64,000 nucleotides of DNA from a virus, in IMG/VR virus record IMGVR_UViG_3300021963_008220, positions 62,001 through 126,000 of that record. One strand, given 5' to 3'. Below the pieces are notes generated by a model. That model was given only the letters and a program-made list of their open reading frames with translations, was not told the origin of the DNA and made no database searches. Shown here piece by piece: positions 6,967 to 15,621 of the stretch (position 1 is its first letter; each line of letters begins with the position of its first letter). A program made the position numbers and the translations under genes.

Positions 6967-8382
6967 TTATTCCGCAGTATTTGACGGATACCCCATTTCT
7001 CTGTGGAGTTTTTCGAATATCTCCTGCTGTTTTGATTCTTTTAAATACTTAGAAAGATCCCTAACTGTATCGAAATCCTTTCTATCTAAGGCAGCATCTA
7101 TCAATCTCTCGATCTCCCTTTTTGAAAGTTCCGAATAATCAACCTCTTCAGGCTCCGCTGGTGCTCTTCCTGGTGCTTCCTCAGATGGTTCGTAGTCATC
7201 GTCATTATCAATACCTGCTTGTCCAAGCTCATATTTGCCAATTTCTTCTGCAATCTCATCAATGAACTCCTGTACAACAGGCTTAGCCTTAGGATCCTCA
7301 TTAAGGATCATGTACATAAGGTTAAGGAAATCCTTAGCATCCATTGCCATCATCTTACCGAAAACGTGTTCTCTTAGATTAGGAATATCGTCATATTCAG
7401 GGAATTGCGTAATAAAGTCTCTAAGATCTGCGGCAATTTCTGGACCGTATCTAAGATCTTCGATCTCATCCGCTAATGAATCTGTGTTCATGATCACCGT
7501 TTCTGCTGTTTCTTCATCATCAGGAATACCTACTGCTGCGATAAGCTCATAAATACCCTTAACTGTCTCATGAAGTAACATAGCGAAATCGGTACCTAAA
7601 GCATTAATAGTAGGACCTGTTTGTGCGAATAGATCTTCAGTTTCTTCAGGAACCTCAGTATCGTCTTCCAATTCACCTAAGATCTTTTGTGCAAGCTCTT
7701 CTGAATCCTCTTCCTTGTCTGTGTTCCATTCAACTGTTACTGATCCACTGAATCCTGATTTATCTCTTGTCCACATCTCCAACTGAACTTCCATTGGGAT
7801 TTGCCAATCAAAGAATCCTGCTATATCCGTGATTTTATTAAGGAGATCCTTGTATTCTGTTCCTTGCTCTTGACCTAAGATTCTAATTAAACCGTCTCTA
7901 ACCTCAGGTAGATTTAAACAAAGCTTAGTGTTTTTAGCTTCACCCTGAGTGATGTTGTTTGCGATCTTTCTTTTTTGAATTTCTGAAATGATATCAGCGT
8001 CCTTAAGTTCTTTAAGCTGTGGCATTTCTGGAGGTTCTGGCTGAACATTCTCCATAGATTTCTTAATCTGATCGTCCTTTGGGAACTTAATATTTAAAGT
8101 AACCTCCTCTAAGATAGATCCGTAATAAGCTCTGATTGCGTCTTCTGCAAGTTTTTCTAGTTCTTTCTCTTTTCCTGCTTGGATTTGTCTTGCTCTAGAA
8201 ACCAATGACATGAATCTAGGGATATCAGCTCCGTGTCTTCTTTGAAGTGCATCTAATCTTTCTTTGGCTCTACCTTCAACTTTTGAAAGGTAATCTCCTT
8301 CGCTTCCGCCTTCCCCAGGTATCCCTGGATTATCTCTTAAAGAAGCCTCGTCTACTAATTGTGTGAATGACTTAAGATTCAT
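6967..8382 (-). CDS. Large acidic protein with capsid-targeting-like N-terminus
   Basis: 471 aa, rich in Glu and Asp, predicted mostly helical. The N-terminus MNLKSFTQLVDEASLRD contains F-T-Q-L-V-D-E followed by Ala, the pattern shared by many class-B genes here and similar to the T4 prohead-protease site. An acidic, Pro-containing stretch lies near residue 400. Starts within the last codons of the 88-aa gene at 8372 (11-bp overlap), so the two are one operon. No enzymatic motif recognised; internal head or core protein is possible. Confidence 0.7.
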   Translation of the reverse strand: MNLKSFTQLVDEASLRDNPGIPGEGGSEGDYLSKVEGRAKERLDALQRRHGADIPRFMSLVSRARQIQAGKEKELEKLAEDAIRAYYGSILEEVTLNIKFPKDDQIKKSMENVQPEPPEMPQLKELKDADIISEIQKRKIANNITQGEAKNTKLCLNLPEVRDGLIRILGQEQGTEYKDLLNKITDIAGFFDWQIPMEVQLEMWTRDKSGFSGSVTVEWNTDKEEDSEELAQKILGELEDDTEVPEETEDLFAQTGPTINALGTDFAMLLHETVKGIYELIAAVGIPDDEETAETVIMNTDSLADEIEDLRYGPEIAADLRDFITQFPEYDDIPNLREHVFGKMMAMDAKDFLNLMYMILNEDPKAKPVVQEFIDEIAEEIGKYELGQAGIDNDDDYEPSEEAPGRAPAEPEEVDYSELSKREIERLIDAALDRKDFDTVRDLSKYLKESKQQEIFEKLHREMGYPSNTAE

Positions 8383-8638
8383 ATCTGTCTTTTAATTTTG
8401 AAATGTCGAATTTTATAGGTGCTTTAGACTTCTTAAGCTCTCTCATAAATCTATCAACAACGTTAGCTGCTTTAGCTTTAGGAGCTGGATCAACAGCTGG
8501 TTTGTCCCTTCTGATTGGGCTTGGCCTTGAAGGAGTAGGTCTAGTTCCAGGATCAACCCCAGGCTTGGTAGTTGGCTGGCTAGGAGCAGTTTGGGGCTTA
8601 GCTGCCAAAAACTCGTCTATTTTGGTGAAAACTTTCAT
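8372..8638 (-). CDS. Short Pro-rich basic protein
   Basis: 88 aa. N-terminus MKVFTKIDEFLAAKPQ resembles the F-x-x-(I/F)-x-E-F leader of neighbouring proteins. Residues about 15-55 are Pro/Lys/Arg-rich and probably disordered, the remainder a basic helix (VDRFMRELKKSKAPIKFD). First gene of a minus-strand operon with the 471-aa protein, 19 nt from its GATATATA element. Function unknown; packaging into the head is possible. Confidence 0.6.
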   Translation of the reverse strand: MKVFTKIDEFLAAKPQTAPSQPTTKPGVDPGTRPTPSRPSPIRRDKPAVDPAPKAKAANVVDRFMRELKKSKAPIKFDISKLKDRYES

Positions 8639-8657
8639 AGTTGGTTTTTAATTTGAA

Positions 8658-8665
8658 TATATATC
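8658..8665 (-). promoter_or_regulatory. Class-B late-type promoter GATATATA (leftward of a divergent pair)
   Basis: GATATATA on the minus strand, 19 nt before the ATG at 8638. Only 3 nt from the rightward element at 8669. Confidence 0.6.
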
Positions 8666-8668
8666 ATC

Positions 8669-8676
8669 GATATAAA
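8669..8676 (+). promoter_or_regulatory. Class-B-like element GATATAAA (rightward of a divergent pair)
   Basis: GATATAAA, one base from GATATATA and close to the T4 late TATAAATA, 10 nt before the ATG at 8687. Confidence 0.45.
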
Positions 8677-8686
8677 TTTATACCTT

Positions 8687-10231
8687 ATGATGAAATATAG
8701 TTTCCCAACATTTTCTGAGAAGCAAGCCCTGATGGAAAACGTCCAGGCTGCTAAGGACTATCTTTTAAAGAGATATGCTTTAGCAAAGAAGATAAAAACC
8801 TCCGAGATCGACGAAGAAACCAAAAAAAAGATACTAGACGATCCTAAATTTAAGGAAATTAAGGACTTAACTGCAAAATTTCCGGGGTACACACCAATGT
8901 TCGTGAGATTTAGATTCGATCAAAAAGCTCACATGGAGGAACTAAAAGAGATTTTTGATAATCTAATGAAATATAGACAAACTCTAGGACAGGATTTGTC
9001 TATGAACATTAATGATTATGCTAAAATAGAGCCTACTGAAGATGATATCCGTCCAGGATATGAGGTTTTGGGAGACGACCTTAGAAACATTGAGAGAAAA
9101 AGAAAACTAAGAAAGTTTTACTCTGAACTAACAGGTAAAATGAGAAAGGTTTTTGCAAAAGCAACAGACAAACAAATTGACGACCTTACAGAAATCTCCA
9201 ACCAATTAGAACAGTTGAAAGACAAAGACGGAAAAAATGCTTGGAAAGAATTCACCAAAGGTCTAAAGAAATACGAAGACACCAGAACTTATCCTGAGTA
9301 TAAGGATGAAAAGGTGGCTTTCTCGGATATTATTAAAGATGCCTTAGAATTTGTAGAAGGATGGGACCAAGATGAATCTGGATTACTTAAGAAACTTAAG
9401 GATCTAGGTCCAATGGCTGGTATTCTTTATTCTAAAGACGGTTACATCGTGGAATCTGCAAGAACACCGGAAGCTCAAAGAGCAATATGCTCAGACACAA
9501 CATGGTGTATCAGAAATGATTCAACATTCTGGACATATGGTGGCGGCAGAGTACAGATTAATATCTATAACGGAAACGTTCCAGTTACCGATATCCATAG
9601 CTTAGTTGGAATCACAGTTAACCAAGACGGATCGATTCACACTGATGCAACAAGACCTAATAACAGATTAAAAGACAAAAACGGTAACAATTTCAGAACA
9701 TTAAAAGATGCGCTAGAAGGACTTGGTTATCCCAAGGATCTAGTTGATACCGTTATGTCTAAGTTCAAAATGGAGTGTGACATTAAGATCGCTCTTGAAA
9801 GATACTACAAAGACGGATCAGGTCTTACTGTTAGAAACATCATCGAATCACTTATCGCAACTTCAAAAGGTTTCTTAGCTGGTGCTATGCCACAGGAAGA
9901 CTGGGAAAAAATCTCTGGATTGGTCGCTCAGATCATCTTCGATGTTAAAGGTCTTAAGAAAAGTGACTTTATGAAAGAGTTTAAACAATACGGTATCTTT
10001 AGTGAAGCAACACTAAACGTATTCAACAGACTTATAGGCGACGATTACACCAAAGATGATATCGAGGAGATATTAAAAGCAACCGAAAAAGGAATCGAGG
10101 AGATTAAGTATGTTTTGGAACTCAATGCAGAAGGAAGCCTACCATTAAAATCCGCCCAAATTGAGAGCATGAAAAATGTGATTAAGGAGGAGGAAAACAT
10201 AGCCAAAAGAATTAAATCTAAATTAAAATGA
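8687..10231 (+). CDS. Paralogous protein 1 with WCI / YGGG-type motif
   Basis: 514 aa. Same architecture as the next gene (10228): helical N-terminal third containing KFPGYTPMFVRFRFDQ, a central conserved block with GILYSKDGYIVESARTPEAQ, then TTWCIRN, then GGGRVQINIYN, and a helical C-terminal third (LTVRNIIESLIATSKGF). The W-C-(T/I) plus Y-x-x-x-G block recalls a module seen in several large phage proteins, but I cannot name a function. N-terminus has F-S-E-K-Q-A-L-M-E-N. Stop overlaps the next start (ATGA). Confidence 0.7.
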   Translation: MMKYSFPTFSEKQALMENVQAAKDYLLKRYALAKKIKTSEIDEETKKKILDDPKFKEIKDLTAKFPGYTPMFVRFRFDQKAHMEELKEIFDNLMKYRQTLGQDLSMNINDYAKIEPTEDDIRPGYEVLGDDLRNIERKRKLRKFYSELTGKMRKVFAKATDKQIDDLTEISNQLEQLKDKDGKNAWKEFTKGLKKYEDTRTYPEYKDEKVAFSDIIKDALEFVEGWDQDESGLLKKLKDLGPMAGILYSKDGYIVESARTPEAQRAICSDTTWCIRNDSTFWTYGGGRVQINIYNGNVPVTDIHSLVGITVNQDGSIHTDATRPNNRLKDKNGNNFRTLKDALEGLGYPKDLVDTVMSKFKMECDIKIALERYYKDGSGLTVRNIIESLIATSKGFLAGAMPQEDWEKISGLVAQIIFDVKGLKKSDFMKEFKQYGIFSEATLNVFNRLIGDDYTKDDIEEILKATEKGIEEIKYVLELNAEGSLPLKSAQIESMKNVIKEEENIAKRIKSKLK

Positions 10232-11694
10232 GAATAGTACTAGAATCTTTCAGAGTTTGGCTAGATATTCAAAGAATTGACGAAAACATCTCTGCTACTA
10301 AAGGTTTTATGCAGAGTAGATATGCCGAGCAACTTAATAAGAGAGCAAATGAACTAACTCCGGAAGAGAGAGAAGAAGCATTAAGAGACGAGGGCTATTT
10401 AAAGATCGTTGATCTAACTAAGGGTTACCCCGGATATGCAATGCCATTCATTAAGTTCTATTTTGAACAAGGTGTAACATTAGAACAGCTAGGGGAAATC
10501 CTAAACATAGCAAGGAACGAAAAGCACATACTCCAGCAGTTAAGTAAACCAATAGATCAGTGGGCAAACACTGCAGAAGTGGATGGGCTTACTGGATTCG
10601 CTCAATTGACCAATGAGATTAGTGCTATAAGAAGAGCCAAAGAAGCTAAATGGTTTGTTGATGATATGCCTAGAGAATTAAGAGACAGGTATCGTTCAGC
10701 AAGTAAGGATAAACAGGAAGCATTGAATGATCTAGCTATCGAATTAAAAAAATTGGACGGTAGAATAGTAAAACGCTTAATTGCTAAAATTAAATCCCTG
10801 TCAACTTGGCCTATAGAGGACGTAACTTCTTATGTAGCCAGCTACGTTAAAGGCTACCAAAATTTAGGACTCCAGAAGAAAATGGAGGAATTAGAAAACA
10901 TCGCTCCGCAAGCTGGTATTCTTTATTCTGATAGTGGTTATCTGGTAATGAGTATGCGTACCGAGAAAGCACAAAAAGAATTATGCTCTGTTGGAGTTTG
11001 GTGTATTAACAAAGGAAGTTTTTACAACTATGCTGATAAGGGACTTCAGATTAACATTTTCAATTTTTCTTTAGAATCAACCGATCGAATGTATCTCGTC
11101 GGAACAACTATAACATTCGATGGAAAAGTTACCAATTGTCACGATATAAATAACACCTCGATTCTTAGATCTACCGATCCTAGAAAAAACTATGAAATGC
11201 TAGGATATCCGGAGGATTTGATAGAAGAAGTAATGAACAAATTCGACAGAGAATGCAACATTAAAAAGGCAGTCGATATGTTCTATAAAAGATCAAACGA
11301 TCTTACTGTTCAGAAAATAATCGAATCCCTGATAATATCATCTAAAGCTCTAATAGAAGGAACCATTACGGAAAAAGAATGGGAAAATATCTCCGGAATT
11401 GTTGCAGAAATAATTGCTGAACAGAAGAAGATAACCAAAAATGATTTCATGAAAGAATTCAAAGAAATGGGAATATTCAACCAGGCAGGTTTAAATGTTT
11501 TTGATGCTATCATCGGAAACGATTACACTAAATCGGACATAGAGGATATATTAGCAAGTACTGAATTTGTCATCGCAGAAATAGAAAATATTCTTAATAG
11601 TGGAGGTGGACGAAATCAAAAGGATCTCGAAAAGTTCCAAACCGTACTAAAAAACAAAGATGAAATAATAGAAAAAATCAAAGCTAAATTATAA
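10228..11694 (+). CDS. Paralogous protein 2 with WCI motif
   Basis: 488 aa, clearly related to the preceding protein along its length: KGYPGYAMPFIKFYFEQG, QAGILYSDSGYLVMSMRTEK, VGVWCINKGSFYNYADKGLQ and LTVQKIIESLIISSKALIEG align with their counterparts. The N-terminus MRIVLESFRVWLDIQRIDEN includes an I-D-E site like that in neighbouring candidates. The pair arose by duplication. Its start ATGA overlaps the stop of the first copy, so translation is coupled. Confidence 0.7.
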   Translation: MRIVLESFRVWLDIQRIDENISATKGFMQSRYAEQLNKRANELTPEEREEALRDEGYLKIVDLTKGYPGYAMPFIKFYFEQGVTLEQLGEILNIARNEKHILQQLSKPIDQWANTAEVDGLTGFAQLTNEISAIRRAKEAKWFVDDMPRELRDRYRSASKDKQEALNDLAIELKKLDGRIVKRLIAKIKSLSTWPIEDVTSYVASYVKGYQNLGLQKKMEELENIAPQAGILYSDSGYLVMSMRTEKAQKELCSVGVWCINKGSFYNYADKGLQINIFNFSLESTDRMYLVGTTITFDGKVTNCHDINNTSILRSTDPRKNYEMLGYPEDLIEEVMNKFDRECNIKKAVDMFYKRSNDLTVQKIIESLIISSKALIEGTITEKEWENISGIVAEIIAEQKKITKNDFMKEFKEMGIFNQAGLNVFDAIIGNDYTKSDIEDILASTEFVIAEIENILNSGGGRNQKDLEKFQTVLKNKDEIIEKIKAKL

Positions 11695-11695
11695 T

Positions 11696-12940
11696 ATGGA
11701 AAAAGTTTCAAAATACGACGAATTCATAGGAGAAGCTTATTGGAGCAAATCTTGGTTAAATCCTCCAGGAAGAGATCTAATAGATTCATTCGATGGCAAT
11801 CTTCCGTCAGCAAGAGACCTTAAAAGAGGACTTGGGGTAACTGTTCAAAGATTAGATGATCAAAAAATAAGACTCCATATAGCTGGAAGCTCAATGCCTA
11901 AAACTGCTATGTGGGTTAATGAGGACGGAAACTACTGTTCAGAACACTACTCAAGCAAACCTGGATTAGAAACTTACGGTTTTGCCAGCTTTGATACTCC
12001 ACAAGAACTATTCAGACACATCTGGCTTAGAATCGTTAAGAACGGTATACCAGCTTCACTCATAAGTAAGAGAGATGTTAACGAGAAGGTTAATTTTGAT
12101 GAGATGTATCCTGCAGGTGAAGAGCTTGATCTTGACGAAATCAGGGAAAGATTAAAACCACTGATGGGTGGGGATCAATTAGCACATCCTTCCAATTCGG
12201 AGCTTCTAGAACTTGCAACAATGCAAAGATTGATTGAGCTCGACTTCGTGGGAAAAATGGACAGATATTCAGGAAATAAGAGCGTTAGCTTAGTAAGAGA
12301 CATTTCCAAAGGCGGTAAAGTTAAATACTACTTCTACCTAAGAGCATTAGAAAGAGCTAAACAGCTTTATGGTGATCTAATTAAAGATCTAGTGGGTGGA
12401 GACGCTCACGGACAAATGATTCAGAAAACCGACTACGAAACATGGACTGTTACAAACACCCAAAGAATGCCGATCAACTCAGTTAACTTCAGAACAGGCG
12501 AAAACACACTAAGATGTAGATTGGAAGACGTTGAGATGTTTAACGCGATTTTCATTGCTATTGCAAAAAGAACTTTTAAAAGAGCTAAAGGTAGAAAGCT
12601 AGACGAGAAATTAGTTATACCCGGATGGAGAGCGTCAGCTGATGATAAACAAACAATGGAAGAGCTAAATGATCTTCTAGCAGACTATTTCCATGATGCA
12701 GCTGCAGAAGTGAGCCAAACAGTTTTCTTTGACAAAGAACACGACTCAACAGCAGTACACGAGAATGCTAAAGCAATTCTAATCAAGTACCTTTTAAAAG
12801 AAGGGTCAATGTCAGTTAAGAGCCTAATCACAGGAAACGATAAAATGACTCAGTATGTTGATATGGCAACTAAGATTGAAGACATCGACGGATTAACTAA
12901 GAGATTGATCAACGTTTCTAGAGCATTAAGATACGTATAA
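11696..12940 (+). CDS. Unknown protein with capsid-targeting-like N-terminus
   Basis: 414 aa. Starts MEKVSKYDEFIGEAYWSKS, with Y-D-E-F-I-G-E followed by Ala, one of the best matches here to a T4-type capsid-targeting peptide. The rest is mixed alpha/beta with an Arg-rich central region (NSVNFRTGENTLRCRLEDVE) and no recognised domain. Directly follows the paralogue pair (2-nt gap) and precedes the zinc-ribbon protein (2-nt gap): one operon from 8687 to 13937. Confidence 0.65.
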   Translation: MEKVSKYDEFIGEAYWSKSWLNPPGRDLIDSFDGNLPSARDLKRGLGVTVQRLDDQKIRLHIAGSSMPKTAMWVNEDGNYCSEHYSSKPGLETYGFASFDTPQELFRHIWLRIVKNGIPASLISKRDVNEKVNFDEMYPAGEELDLDEIRERLKPLMGGDQLAHPSNSELLELATMQRLIELDFVGKMDRYSGNKSVSLVRDISKGGKVKYYFYLRALERAKQLYGDLIKDLVGGDAHGQMIQKTDYETWTVTNTQRMPINSVNFRTGENTLRCRLEDVEMFNAIFIAIAKRTFKRAKGRKLDEKLVIPGWRASADDKQTMEELNDLLADYFHDAAAEVSQTVFFDKEHDSTAVHENAKAILIKYLLKEGSMSVKSLITGNDKMTQYVDMATKIEDIDGLTKRLINVSRALRYV

Positions 12941-12941
12941 T

Positions 12942-13937
12942 ATGAAAGAATTAAAACCGATATCTAATTTTCTATCAGAAAGAAGAAGACAAGACATCTG
13001 TTCGGGGTGTGGAAAAAGTATAGAGGATCAAGAAAAAGAGTGTCCAACATGTGGAGCATTTCCCCATAAAGCATATCACGAAAGAGCAGCAGCCAAAACT
13101 TTAGGTATTTCTAAATGGCTTCAGAATGCTCCCGTTATGCAACCAAATCAAAAATTAAGCGAAAATATAACAAAACCAGAAAATATGAACAACATAATTA
13201 AATTCGGTGAATTTGTAGAATCAAGAATTCACGAAAGCGAAACAGAATGGGATTTCCTAGACCAAGCTTGCTTAGAAGAAGGTTTAGACGAAATGATAGA
13301 TGAAATCTTAAACGAAGGATTACTTTCCAACCCTTCTGAATTGGCAGGAAAATTAACCTCTATAATGACATCTTCCACTAGCAAGGTATCCAAAGGTATG
13401 GGACAAGAATCGGTAGACCCTAAGTTAGAAGGAATATTAAAAGGATTGAGTAAAGGTATAGCAGAAACAATGTCAAAAGCTGGAGGCAATCCGGGTGAAT
13501 TCAGAAAGGCACTTGCAGGAAACAAAGAAATGAAGAAGATCTCCGACATTTTCACGAACTCTTTGAAAAAGTTAATCGATTCGGCTAAGTCAGATCCCAC
13601 TGTTTTATTCTCTAAACAATTCGGTCAAACTCTTGCAGGTCTATACATAGTTCGTAAAGTAGCTAAGGGAGCAATAGCTAAGCAAAATAAGGATTTTGCA
13701 GACTCATTTAACATGTCGTTATCTAAAGCTGTGAATATGAAATCCGCTACTCCAATGAACATGAAGCCTAAAAAATCATCTACTGCTAAACCTGGTGCTA
13801 AACCAGCTGAGACTAAAACTGCTGATGCAAAACCGGCTGAGACTAAACCGGAAGCAGCACCACAACCAGCTTCATCGACTTCTTCTACTAGCACAGAAAC
13901 AACTACAACTACCCCAGAGGATAAGAAGACAGCATAA
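12942..13937 (+). CDS. Zinc-ribbon protein with disordered Thr/Pro/Ala-rich tail
   Basis: 331 aa. N-terminus MKELKPISNFLSERRRQD has F-L-S-E at a capsid-targeting-like site. Residues about 21-40 form a zinc ribbon (CSGCGK and CPTCGAF). A second leader-like element, MNNIIKFGEFVESRIHES, lies at about residues 81-98 and could be an internal start or cleavage site. The middle is helical, the last 60 residues are Lys/Pro/Ala/Thr repeats. Last gene of the operon, followed by a terminator. Confidence 0.65.
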   Translation: MKELKPISNFLSERRRQDICSGCGKSIEDQEKECPTCGAFPHKAYHERAAAKTLGISKWLQNAPVMQPNQKLSENITKPENMNNIIKFGEFVESRIHESETEWDFLDQACLEEGLDEMIDEILNEGLLSNPSELAGKLTSIMTSSTSKVSKGMGQESVDPKLEGILKGLSKGIAETMSKAGGNPGEFRKALAGNKEMKKISDIFTNSLKKLIDSAKSDPTVLFSKQFGQTLAGLYIVRKVAKGAIAKQNKDFADSFNMSLSKAVNMKSATPMNMKPKKSSTAKPGAKPAETKTADAKPAETKPEAAPQPASSTSSTSTETTTTTPEDKKTA

Positions 13938-13955
13938 GAATCCTCTTATAATTTT

Positions 13956-13985
13956 AAAAATCCAGCTCAAAAGGCTGGATTTTTT
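13956..13985 (+). terminator. Rho-independent terminator of the 8687-13937 operon
   Basis: AAAATCCAGC, 7-nt loop, GCTGGATTTTTT. Confidence 0.85.
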
Positions 13986-13994
13986 GTGAAAATA

Positions 13995-14026
13995 TTTTTT
14001 TTATCCGCGCTACCATATTACTTTTG
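13995..14026 (+). promoter_or_regulatory. Class-A promoter (T8 ATCCG, 11 nt, TACTTTTG)
   Basis: CCG ends at 14007, 11-nt spacer, TACTTTTG at 14019-14026. Upstream of the gene at 14047. Confidence 0.75.
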
Positions 14027-14046
14027 CTTCAAAGAAGCTATGTATT

Positions 14047-14271
14047 ATGGACATAAAAATATGGGACGCTAGAAACCGTCAATGGCTTGAGCCGATGTCA
14101 ATTTATTTTGGCAAGGGAAACACAATCTGGAAAATCAATGCAGTTAAAGTAGGCGAGGATCCGCTTTCTGACGGATGGTATGACATCCAGGGCGAAGATC
14201 TGAAGAAGGTAGCTGTTATTGGAGACATTAAGCACAACGTCCACCTTGTGGAAAAAGAAAAGAAAAAATAG
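14047..14271 (+). CDS. Small hypothetical protein
   Basis: 74 aa, starts MDIKIWDARNRQWLEPMSIY, beta-rich with several Trp and a Lys-rich end. The pattern of a short SH3-like or YopX-like phage protein is possible (I-x-x-W-D-x-x-x-x-x-W-L), but I do not claim it. First gene after a class-A promoter; its TAG stop is 1 nt before the next ATG. Confidence 0.65.
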   Translation: MDIKIWDARNRQWLEPMSIYFGKGNTIWKINAVKVGEDPLSDGWYDIQGEDLKKVAVIGDIKHNVHLVEKEKKK

Positions 14272-14272
14272 A

Positions 14273-14875
14273 ATGAATAATTTTGATCTAATAAGAAAAA
14301 TGCTGAGCTTTCCTGACGAGAATGCTTTTTACTTCCTTCAGATACTTAAAAGAAGAAAGGATAATCCAGATCTCAGAAAGGATATGGTTCTGCTTTCTGA
14401 TTATTACATTTATAGTCTGGAGCAGTTTGATGACCTAAAGCAGAGAATTATAGATCAATGTGACACAGAGAATGCTAGGGCATACTTTAGACTTAATCGT
14501 AGGGACGCTAAGAAGGTCGCTATGCAAGTTTTAAAAAGAACGGTAGATCATATTATGTCTGAAAATTATCGTGCAGTTAAGAACGCCTTTGCGTCCTGTG
14601 CGGGTGAATATCATTCAGATCCAGATAAGAAGTGGATTGTCGATATAGACTGTGTTAGCATAGACACGTTTAATCACGCAGAAGTTTACAATGAAGTCAG
14701 AAATTTGATATTGGATCTACAATCAGAGGCAGGAAAAGAACCGATGCTAAATCTTATAAGAAGCAAAAGCGGTGTTCATATTGTGACACGACCATTTAAT
14801 CTAAATAAATTCAAATCCAGATTCCCCGATATTGATGTCCATAAGGACAACATGGTTATATTATACTGTAAATAA
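14273..14875 (+). CDS. Archaeo-eukaryotic primase (AEP)-like small protein
   Basis: 200 aa from the ATG at 14273; a frame open further upstream overlaps the preceding gene. KKWIVDIDCVS has the hhhDhD form of AEP motif I and SKSGVHIVTRPFN resembles motif II (S/T-x-x-G-x-H-h-h); a later DIDVHKDNMVIL could supply motif III. If correct, it would be a small catalytic subunit of a primase or related nucleotidyltransferase. It sits two genes before a Dda-like helicase, which fits replication. The short length and lack of a recognised accessory domain keep this tentative. Confidence 0.5.
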   Translation: MNNFDLIRKMLSFPDENAFYFLQILKRRKDNPDLRKDMVLLSDYYIYSLEQFDDLKQRIIDQCDTENARAYFRLNRRDAKKVAMQVLKRTVDHIMSENYRAVKNAFASCAGEYHSDPDKKWIVDIDCVSIDTFNHAEVYNEVRNLILDLQSEAGKEPMLNLIRSKSGVHIVTRPFNLNKFKSRFPDIDVHKDNMVILYCK

Positions 14876-14892
14876 TTATCCTTATGAACATT

Positions 14893-14900
14893 GATATATA
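14893..14900 (+). promoter_or_regulatory. Class-B late-type promoter GATATATA
   Basis: GATATATA, 19 nt before the homing endonuclease ATG at 14920. The inserted endonuclease therefore has its own late-type promoter inside a class-A operon. Confidence 0.6.
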
Positions 14901-14919
14901 ATAAAAAAAATACCAATCA

Positions 14920-15621
14920 ATGTATCATTATGTTTATAAATTGGAGCATTTGGAAACGTCAGAATTTTACATAGGAAGCAGAAGCTGTAAATGCCACCCA
15001 ACGATGGATAATTATAAGGGATCTATGCTGACATGGAAACCAGATAAGAGTATGCTAAAAAAAATTATTTTAGATGATAGTTTTAAAAACAGGGAGGAAG
15101 CAATCCTATTTGAGGCAGAGATGATTATTAAAAGTATAAATGATCCTCTTAATATGAATTTTTCAATTCCAGGAAAGTTCTTCCATACAGTAGGTATGGT
15201 AACTGTGATAGACAAAGATGAAAATATATTTTTAGTAAGCAAAAATGATAAAAGAATAGAGAGTGGAGAACTTGTATACTTATGGAAAGGTAAAACCCAC
15301 ACGGATAAAGCTAAAGAAAAAATGTCGGATTCCGCTAAAAATAGAAAAATCACCGAAGAGATGGAAAAATTCAGAAGAGATGAAATATCTAAAACTCTTA
15401 AGGGTATTCCTAAAAGTAAAGAGTTTTGTGAAAATATGTCGCAAACAAGAAAGGGTGGGAACAATCCATATTCTAAATATCTAAGAGACAATAACATAGA
15501 GCATCACTCAAAGGGTAAAATATATGAAAAAGCGTTATGCCCTCATTGTAACAGAATGATATCAACTACGATTATACACGTTGCACACTTGGACAATTGT
15601 AAATCTAGAAATAATATATGA
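14920..15621 (+). CDS. GIY-YIG homing endonuclease with NUMOD3 and zinc finger
   Basis: 233 aa. N-terminal GIY-YIG nuclease: YHYVYKLEHLETSEFYIGS, with the second half of the motif as F-Y-I-G-S-R. Residues about 120-190 carry NUMOD3-type DNA-binding repeats (GKTHTDKAKEKMSDSAKN, LKGIPKSKEFCENMSQTRKG). The C-terminus has CPHCN and HLDNC, a zinc-finger-like pair. Such enzymes cut cognate DNA lacking the insertion and spread by repair. It is freestanding, between the AEP-like gene and the helicase gene, and its stop overlaps the helicase start. Confidence 0.85.
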   Translation: MYHYVYKLEHLETSEFYIGSRSCKCHPTMDNYKGSMLTWKPDKSMLKKIILDDSFKNREEAILFEAEMIIKSINDPLNMNFSIPGKFFHTVGMVTVIDKDENIFLVSKNDKRIESGELVYLWKGKTHTDKAKEKMSDSAKNRKITEEMEKFRRDEISKTLKGIPKSKEFCENMSQTRKGGNNPYSKYLRDNNIEHHSKGKIYEKALCPHCNRMISTTIIHVAHLDNCKSRNNI

